Notes under the pieces: model-generated
Databases searched by the model: none
The model's input: only the letters and a program-made list of their open reading frames with translations
What the model was told of the DNA's origin: nothing
Made by a program: the position numbers and the translations under genes
In this document: positions 59,273 to 64,000 of the stretch, piece by piece
How the letters are laid out: every line of letters starts with the position of its first letter
Position numbering within the stretch: the first letter of the stretch is position 1
From: Bin5 sp965207495
GTDB taxonomy: Bacteria; Chloroflexota; Anaerolineae; Caldilineales; Caldilineaceae
DNA length: 64,000 nt
Assembly (NCBI GenBank): GCA_965207495.1
Contig: OZ242287.1
Location: 744,001 to 808,000 of the forward strand
Direction of reading: 5' to 3'

Positions 59273-59569
59273 ATGAAACTGAGAATCTTGTTGGCAACAA
59301 CTGTTCTGAGCTTACTGCTCGGATGGATGTCTGGACGAAGGTACTTCACCTATGTCCTTTTTGTTAGCGCAGAGCCATTGCTGCACCCTTGTCCCTACTC
59401 GTCAGAGCATTTAGCTTGCGCCTACGATCCAGAAGGGCCTGATCCCAATGTTTACGTTCCCTGGCATGGATGGCCTACGAGCATAACCGTGCAAGCTAGT
59501 GGAAATTGTCTTGCAGACATTCTATTCTTTACCCGTTTGCCACCTGACCCTTACGCATTCAGCCGATAA
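59273..59569 (+). CDS. Small exported Cys-containing protein, paralogue
   Basis: 98 residues, ATG two bases after the previous stop. Signal or anchor 1-20 (ILLATTVLSLLLGWMSG), then EPLLHPCPYSSEHLACAYD and a final GNCLADILFFTRL. Three Cys in the same order as in the 58950 protein, with a Trp/Pro stretch between (VPWHGWPTSITV against FYTWPVVNTTPL). Probably paired proteins of the envelope. Confidence 0.65.
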   Translation: MKLRILLATTVLSLLLGWMSGRRYFTYVLFVSAEPLLHPCPYSSEHLACAYDPEGPDPNVYVPWHGWPTSITVQASGNCLADILFFTRLPPDPYAFSR

Positions 59570-59704
59570 AAGTAAGACTTAACCGCAACTCGAATCTGAA
59601 TATAGAATGTCCAAAAGAAACGATATAAGGACAATTTCCACACTCAAATGGAAACCCGCAAAAAGAATCGGGACTGACCTGCCCCCGATGTTTGTACCAC
59701 CCGC

Positions 59705-60009
59705 TATGAAGGCCTACGCAAGAGACGGCTGGCAAAGTGGGCGAAGCCGCAACCATGCTTCTTGCCACCGTGTGGGAAATCGATCCAGCCATATACGAGG
59801 ATTTGGAAGAGGATGGGGAAGGCGTGCCATATACGCAACTGGAAAACAAGGTCGATGTGATGATCTCCGATCAGGACAACACACTGACTCTTGTGGGCCA
59901 AATCCCCGGCATCACCGACCAGTCCACACTCATATTCTCGAACATCCAGTCCGAGTTTCCAACGACGATGCATGGTAATCGCGATTATGTGCCGTGCCAA
60001 TCGGGTTGA
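59705..60009 (+). pseudogene. 5'-truncated ACVPIP lipoprotein, long type
   Basis: The part from 59737 encodes TMLLATVWEIDPAIYEDLEE, LENKVDVMISDQDNTLTLVG and QIPGITDQSTLIFSN, very close to the last 90 residues of the intact 60870-61580 protein. The signal and first half are missing, and a small indel near 59725 breaks the frame. The next 100 bases (60010-60110) match the tail of the short type (LQRWTAGEVAAIEWY), showing that the pair was duplicated as a unit. Confidence 0.75.
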
Positions 60010-60182
60010 ATGGGAAGCTAAAGCGAAGAACTGCAGCGCTGGACCGCTGGTGCGGTTGCTGCTATCGAGTGGTATCACCTTCTTGTCTTTCCACTGAATC
60101 GTCTGCTCGAGTAGTAAGTCCTTGCCCGCACGATAAGGCATTCGGAGACTCCAATATCAATGAAACCTCAGGAGACAGAACC

Positions 60183-60586
60183 ATGTTAAAGAATCTGCTT
60201 ATTGCCAGCCTCGCACTAGTGCTCACCGCCTGTGTGCCCATCCCAACCCAAGAGCCGCCAACGCCTGTCTCCACGCCACAACGCCACAAATGCAGGCTAG
60301 CCTGGACGATTTTGCGTCCCTCTTCGCCGAGATAGATTTCTCGATTGCGGACGATGCCGAAATCTCAGAGGAACAATACAAGAACGCAATTCTTGAACTG
60401 CGGGACTGTTTATTGGCCGAGGCGACTCCCGAAGATCTGCAGCGCTGGACCGCTGGTGAGGTTGCTGCTATCGAGTGGTACCTCATATTTTTCGTGCTCG
60501 TCCCGGAAGAAAGGGAAGAGACGCACCTGATTATCGATCTTCTGGAGAAGGGCGTAACCGATTGCCAGGAAGGCGTATTGGACTGA
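60183..60586 (+). pseudogene. ACVPIP lipoprotein, short type, frameshifted by an 8-bp duplication
   Basis: ATG at 60183 after CAGGAGACAGAACC. Signal MLKNLLIASLALVLTAC, then VPIPTQEPPTPVSTPQ. At 60273-60288 the string ACGCCACA is present twice in tandem; removing one copy joins STPQ directly to MQASLDDFASLFAEIDF and gives a 131-residue lipoprotein ending ...CQEGVLD. With the duplication, translation stops at 60335 after about 50 residues. The lesion is reversible by slippage. Confidence 0.85.
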
Positions 60587-60599
60587 CGACGTGTCCAGA

Positions 60600-60773
60600 T
60601 CCTGAGCGGACCTCGATCTGATCGCCTCTGCGGAGTCGACGCCGGCTACTGGCATTGAGGCTATCGAAAACGGCACGCTGGATACGCTCTATGACCCCGA
60701 AACCGAAAGCCAGGAAGAGCAGGTAATTCAGCAGTTTGATTGGGCCATAGACTTGTGCTACGGGGATGCATAA
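60600..60773 (+). pseudogene. C-terminal remnant of a short-type ACVPIP lipoprotein
   Basis: The sequence reads TGIEAIENGTLDTLYD, then EEQVIQQFDWAIDLCYGDA and a stop, matching the end of the intact 47505-47936 protein (VKDGKLDRLHN, LLQEIGWAIEMCRDF). No start; it is directly downstream of the frameshifted copy. Confidence 0.65.
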
Positions 60774-60869
60774 ACTGTCTGCTTGGGCAGAAAGTCCTTG
60801 CTCTGCCCAAGCCCGCTCGACGAAGCACTGGAATCTTCCAATGCTGATGCAACCATAGGAGAAAACACC

Positions 60870-61580
60870 ATGTTGAGACGACTTCTGATTGCCGGGCTCG
60901 CGCTGCTGCTCACCGCCTGTGTGCCCATACCGCAGGAGGCGCCGAAAACAGACGCATTGCCACAAGCGTCACCATATGACAATGTATGTTTCCGAGATCA
61001 ATTGCTCATGCTGCCAGGGCAAAGCGTAGAGGCGCCGATGTCAGACGAATTGCCCGATTACGTGGATATTGTCGGCGTGAGCTCCGATCTGGATGGCGAA
61101 ACCTTGTTCGCGACTTTTCACCTCCGTGACATTCCCGAAGAGCTGGATCTCAGCACAGAGGACGCGAAAGTCAACCGAGCGGAATACACCTTGGTCGTGT
61201 TTATCAGCCTTGAATATTCTCCCGATGATGAATTCCCCAGGCCTGATTATGCTCTTTTCGCCGTTTTCAGCTGGGACAGGCCTACGCAAGAGGCGACCGA
61301 AGCCTCAACCATGCTTTTTCTTGCCGCCGTATCGGAATTCGACCCAGCTATCTACGAAAATCTGGATGAGGATGAGGGAGAAGATGGGGGAGGCGAGCCA
61401 TATATGGAACTGGAAAACAAGGTCGATGTGCTGATCTCCGATCAGGACAACACGCTGACTCTTGTGGGCCAAATCCCCGGCATCACCGACCAGTCCACCC
61501 TCATGTTCTCGAACTTCCATGACGACTTGCCAAGCACGATGCGGCCTAATGGGGACTATGTCCCGTGCCAATCGGGTTGA
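60870..61580 (+). CDS. ACVPIP-family lipoprotein, long type
   Basis: 236 residues from the ATG at 60870 (AGGAGAAAACACC upstream). Signal MLRRLLIAGLALLLTAC, then VPIPQEAPK. Mature part: Cys near 45, strands ETLFATFHLRDIPEEL and EYTLVVFISLEYS, an acidic loop (NLDEDEGEDGGGEP), and the shared end DNTLTLVGQIPGITDQSTL finishing with a Cys. Same plan as the 45930 lipoprotein, where a membrane protein is coupled; none is coupled here. Probably a disulfide-closed beta-sandwich outside the membrane. Confidence 0.82.
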   Translation: MLRRLLIAGLALLLTACVPIPQEAPKTDALPQASPYDNVCFRDQLLMLPGQSVEAPMSDELPDYVDIVGVSSDLDGETLFATFHLRDIPEELDLSTEDAKVNRAEYTLVVFISLEYSPDDEFPRPDYALFAVFSWDRPTQEATEASTMLFLAAVSEFDPAIYENLDEDEGEDGGGEPYMELENKVDVLISDQDNTLTLVGQIPGITDQSTLMFSNFHDDLPSTMRPNGDYVPCQSG

Positions 61581-61936
61581 ATGGGAAGCTAAAGCGAAGA
61601 ACTGCAGCGCTGGGGAGATAGCTGCTAAAGACGGGGTATCCCATGTTTGCCGTGGTCGCCTCGGTCGGTTGAGGAGAGGTGCATCTAACTGTCGATCTTC
61701 TGATGGCCGCCAACTCAATCGTCCAGTTCGGCCGCAGCCGCCAGGAGCACGGCGTCGGCCAGGTCGTATTGACCGGGACCAACGGCATGGATGAGCATGT
61801 TCTGCGCCGTGCCGGCATCAGGGTTGCTCGTGGTTGCCATACCAGAGGAAAATGAGGTCGAAGACTGAGCACGAGCTAAGATCGAGAGAGTTGGCGTTGA
61901 CTTGACACGTACAGTTCCTGGAAAAGGGAGCGGACC
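61581..61936. other. Gene-free region with lipoprotein remnant
   Basis: 61580-61640 is a remnant of the short-type lipoprotein tail (GCTAAAGCGAAGAACTGCAG, also at 60018). On the minus strand 61715-61890 gives a protein-like end (NMLIHAVGPGQYDLADAVLL) with no start. Otherwise nothing. Confidence 0.45.
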
Positions 61937-62188
61937 GTGAAAGAGAAATATAAGATCTACATCTTTTCTGTGCTGAGTCACGGTGTTACCGTAGGCGTTG
62001 CGTTTCTGACCATCTACCTGATGCAACTCGCTTGGCCTGAATTTGGCTCTCGTGAAAGTCGTTCCTTCCGGCTCGTACACTCTTTCCTCATCTATTGGAG
62101 TACCGGATTTATTATGTTTCCGTTCTTTAACCCCTACGAGCCATCTTACCGATATTTCTTTAAGGGCGGCAGGGACAAAAAGCATTAG
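61937..62188 (+). CDS. Small membrane protein
   Basis: 83 residues from a GTG at 61937 with GGGAGCGG upstream. Two helices: IYIFSVLSHGVTVGVAFLTIYL (about 7-29) and LVHSFLIYWSTGFIMFPFF (about 46-64), then a polar end YRYFFKGGRDKKH. No family recognised. Its stop TAG lies in TTAG next to an IS5-type end, so the natural C-terminus may have been longer. Confidence 0.6.
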   Translation: MKEKYKIYIFSVLSHGVTVGVAFLTIYLMQLAWPEFGSRESRSFRLVHSFLIYWSTGFIMFPFFNPYEPSYRYFFKGGRDKKH

Positions 62189-62226
62189 GTCCCGTTGACG
62201 TTTGTTGGGTTCTGTCAGGCCGCCGC
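62189..62226 (+). mobile_element. IS5-type left end only
   Basis: GTCCCGTTGACGTTTG, then TTCTGTCA, matches the first 34 bases of the intact element at 12069 and then diverges. It is preceded by TTAG (62185-62188), a valid YTAR target. No right end found downstream. Confidence 0.65.
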
Positions 62227-62538
62227 ACTTCCGGCATGAAGCATTTTGACCAACGCGAAGCGTTCAATCTTACCGGCCGGGCCAAACGGTTGCGGCACGT
62301 CTTCCTTCCTTGACGCGCTACACGCATGGCGTGAGTCAAGATCAAATCGTAGGCTGAATTGAGAAGTTGATTACCACGCTAAAGGGTATTCGCAAAGCGC
62401 TTCGGCTCAATCTTGGCAGAATCAGGTGGACGTACAATTTTATGACTATGTTATCGAGAGTCAAGTTTTGCGTAGGCGCAGAATAATACGAGGCTCGCGA
62501 CTGGCGGCAGCCACCGTCAGCTACAGTCCGACCCAAGA
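62227..62538. other. Gene-free region
   Basis: No gene or structure supported. Confidence 0.4.
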
Positions 62539-62682
62539 CTATGAAGAAAACAAGAGCACGTAGATCGTAGGGAAAAAAACATAATAGAGGATAAATCCAA
62601 AAAAGAGAATCCCGATAATGCAGGTGACGACATAGCCGATGGTGATTCCATGCTTTTCTGACTTTCCATTTTCCTCTTGCAT
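62539..62682 (-). CDS. 47-aa membrane protein
   Basis: 47 residues from an ATG at 62682 with AAAGGAG upstream. Charged start (MQEENGKSEKHG), then one long hydrophobic segment ITIGYVVTCIIGILFFGFIL continuing YYVFFPTIYVLLFSS. A single-helix protein with the charged end inside. It resembles no named family; length, ribosome site and clean hydrophobicity support a gene. Confidence 0.55.
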   Translation of the reverse strand: MQEENGKSEKHGITIGYVVTCIIGILFFGFILYYVFFPTIYVLLFSS

Positions 62683-62789
62683 CCCTATTCACTCCTTTTC
62701 CATTGGGGATTATATACTTTAGTAGCCAAGACTAGGGATGGACAACGGTAGCAGGAATAGGGTCATGATCTCAAGCGGAGTGCAGTTAG

Positions 62790-62915
62790 GTGCCCGATAG
62801 GGGTTTGAAGAGGTGTAAAATCGAAGATCAGACTAAATACCGGACACGGGAAAAGGTTCGGCGGACTCTTTGGAAGGATAAAGACGCGTTCAACGACTTC
62901 ATTCGTCTTGCCTAA
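62790..62915 (+). CDS. Possible 41-aa basic protein
   Basis: A frame from a GTG at 62790 with CGGAG upstream: VPDRGLKRCKIEDQTKYRTR, then EKVRRTLWKDKDAFNDFIRL. It looks like the C-terminal helix of a DNA-binding or regulatory protein. No family assigned; could be a remnant. Confidence 0.25.
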   Translation: MPDRGLKRCKIEDQTKYRTREKVRRTLWKDKDAFNDFIRLA

Positions 62916-63331
62916 CGCAATTTCCAGATCGCAAATTGACTCTTTGAAAGACTGAGAACATCAATTATCCATTGTGAGTCTGATCCGACTGGTGCTGTTG
63001 TTCAGATTTCTGTGGTGGTTGTGACTCTGTAGGCTCTTCTGGCTTGGATGCTTCAGACTGCGTTGAGAGAGATGTAGGGTAATCAGGCCCTCTATCTGGC
63101 GTCAAACTTGCGGGCTGGCGGACGAACTACATCTTCCATGCGACGTGGGAATGTGTAGATCATCCCAGAGAACACCATACCGTTCAGTGTAACCCTGTGG
63201 AGTATAGTCACAACCCGGGAGCTGATTGATCACGGCTCCGGGTAGCGGTTAACAAGAGCAAGAGCCTAGGCGTGAATGTCGGCCCAGGCTTTTGTCAAAA
63301 CCTGTAGGGCTGAACAAAGAGGGGGCGTACG
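62916..63331. other. Region with weak coding signal
   Basis: On the minus strand 63130-63200 gives MVFSGMIYTFPRRMEDVV, and in another frame 62950-63120 gives a hydrophilic tail rich in Ser, Gln and Pro (SEASKPEEPTESQPP). They may be one small frameshifted gene. Nothing else seen. Confidence 0.35.
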
Positions 63332-63487
63332 ATGGAGCCAGAACTTACGCAGGGCATGAAGGATTTCGCCATTTTTATGGAACTGTACGTAGAGCCGACC
63401 TTTGCGTTCTTCTACTACTTCGGCGTTGCAGTTATGGGCCTGCTCAACTTTCTGAGTTATGTCGTGACGTTTCTTGCGGGTATGTGA
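63332..63487 (+). CDS. 51-aa membrane protein of a family seen twice here
   Basis: 51 residues from the ATG at 63332 with AGAGGGGG upstream. It begins MEPELTQGMKDFAIFMELYV, then EPTFAFFYYFGVAVMGLLNF and LSYVVTFLAGM. It matches the 54-residue protein at 45384-45548 in the amphipathic start, the EPTxAFxYYF turn and MGLxNF. Two separate loci keep the same short protein, so it is very likely expressed. Role unknown. Confidence 0.8.
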   Translation: MEPELTQGMKDFAIFMELYVEPTFAFFYYFGVAVMGLLNFLSYVVTFLAGM

Positions 63488-63658
63488 GGAGCCTGAAATG
63501 AGACCTGTTCGGGAATTTTGAGGAATTTTGTATCAAGTTACAAAAAGCCCAGTTTTGGCTACTAAAGTATATAAGCCCCACTTTAGTCACATTGGAGAAT
63601 GAAAAAGAAAGAAATGGGACTTATGACAGATTTTGCCCCAGCCCATCTTTTCACATGA

Positions 63659-64000
63659 TTAGCGTGGATGATGCTTGCCGTCGTTCGTTACGTTGTGCTG
63701 CGGATTCCGTCCATTGTTCTGCCGGAACGACTTCAACTTTTCTTTTTCTACTCTCTCAGCTTTAGACCGGAACGTGGGGCGTGTTTCCACAACAAGACGG
63801 TCTCCAGACCCCAGTTTGCCCGATTTCTTGTGTTGACCCGCCCTGCGGGACGGGTTATTGGTGGTGCCGATGTACTTGGTTTGCCCATCGGCCCCCTTAA
63901 TAGAATACTGAACGGACTTGCCGTTCTTGACTTTGCCTTTTTTCCGACTCGAACTGGTGCTTCCAGTGGACGACCGGCCTCTCCTAGAGCCTCTGCCCTT
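63659..64000 (-). CDS. GIY-YIG-like nuclease domain protein, C-terminal part (runs off right edge)
   Basis: The reverse strand is open from the window edge to a TAA at 63659-63661, giving 113 residues. After a Ser/Arg/Gly-rich basic start (RGRSSTGSTSSSRKKGK) comes a compact domain: SVQYSIKGADGQTKYIGTTN, RRAGQHKKSGKLGSGDRL, an Arg/Glu segment RSKAERVEKEKLKSF, and RQNNGRNPQHNVTNDG. These fit the order of GIY-YIG nucleases (Tyr strand, YIG strand, Arg helix, Glu helix, Asn). The domain is at the extreme C-terminus, as in polymorphic toxins. The full length and N-terminus are not visible. Confidence 0.65.
   Translation of the reverse strand, partial: KGRGSRRGRSSTGSTSSSRKKGKVKNGKSVQYSIKGADGQTKYIGTTNNPSRRAGQHKKSGKLGSGDRLVVETRPTFRSKAERVEKEKLKSFRQNNGRNPQHNVTNDGKHHPR

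Overview
The window looks like accessory-rich chromosome from a Chloroflexota bacterium, most plausibly Anaerolineae/Caldilineae. This is inferred from secreted proteins with long Thr/Pro/Ala linkers (TPTATPT type) joining fibronectin-III and leucine-rich repeats, from the membrane glycosyltransferase type and from many ACVPIP lipoproteins. No rRNA, tRNA or ribosomal gene is present to confirm it.

Layout. 1-383 is the start of an LRR exoprotein running off the left edge. 1357-5554 is a sugar-type ABC transporter operon (two permeases, binding lipoprotein, one-domain ATPase). 5640-11484 holds a decayed FN3-LRR-metallopeptidase gene and a frameshifted FN3/LRR gene. 12069-12890 is an intact IS5-type element (IS427-like), followed by relics of a second copy that bracket a PMT-like glycosyltransferase. 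16152-26962 is a tandem array of four minus-strand secreted FN3 proteins. Two carry a repeated two-cysteine module I do not recognise. Divergent from the array is a hybrid histidine kinase with its own receiver and OmpR-type DNA-binding domain (27250-29646); a paralogue lies at 35956-38340.

29700-41000 is a mosaic of gene fragments, a 244-bp MITE of the IS5 element, a Gly/Glu/Ser-linker lipoprotein and a series of small coiled-coil exported proteins. 41546-44266 is a large lytic transglycosylase lipoprotein, followed by a Cache-domain lipoprotein, an RHH protein and a 54-aa membrane protein. 45930-47936 has ACVPIP lipoproteins and an HdeD-like membrane protein. 47944-52523 contains a truncated IS66 copy, a second, nearly identical copy of the G/E/S lipoprotein, 157-bp tandem repeats, and an intact IS66-family element with 8-bp target duplications. 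53077-55160 is an OmpR/BaeS-like two-component pair. 55200-62200 is a field of small, repeated and decaying genes: an RCC1 gene with an in-frame stop, an ACVPIP lipoprotein broken by an 8-bp duplication, and Cys-rich exported paralogues. The right edge has small membrane proteins and a partial GIY-YIG-like protein.

The main theme is a cell-surface repertoire (exported repeat proteins, lipoproteins, small membrane proteins) being duplicated, recombined and inactivated by point lesions and transposable elements, with sensor-regulator proteins embedded in it. The most novel candidates are the Cys-module/FN3 proteins, a 51-54 aa membrane protein family seen twice, the kinase-to-promoter single-chain regulators, and a dispersed palindromic repeat that forms tandem arrays.
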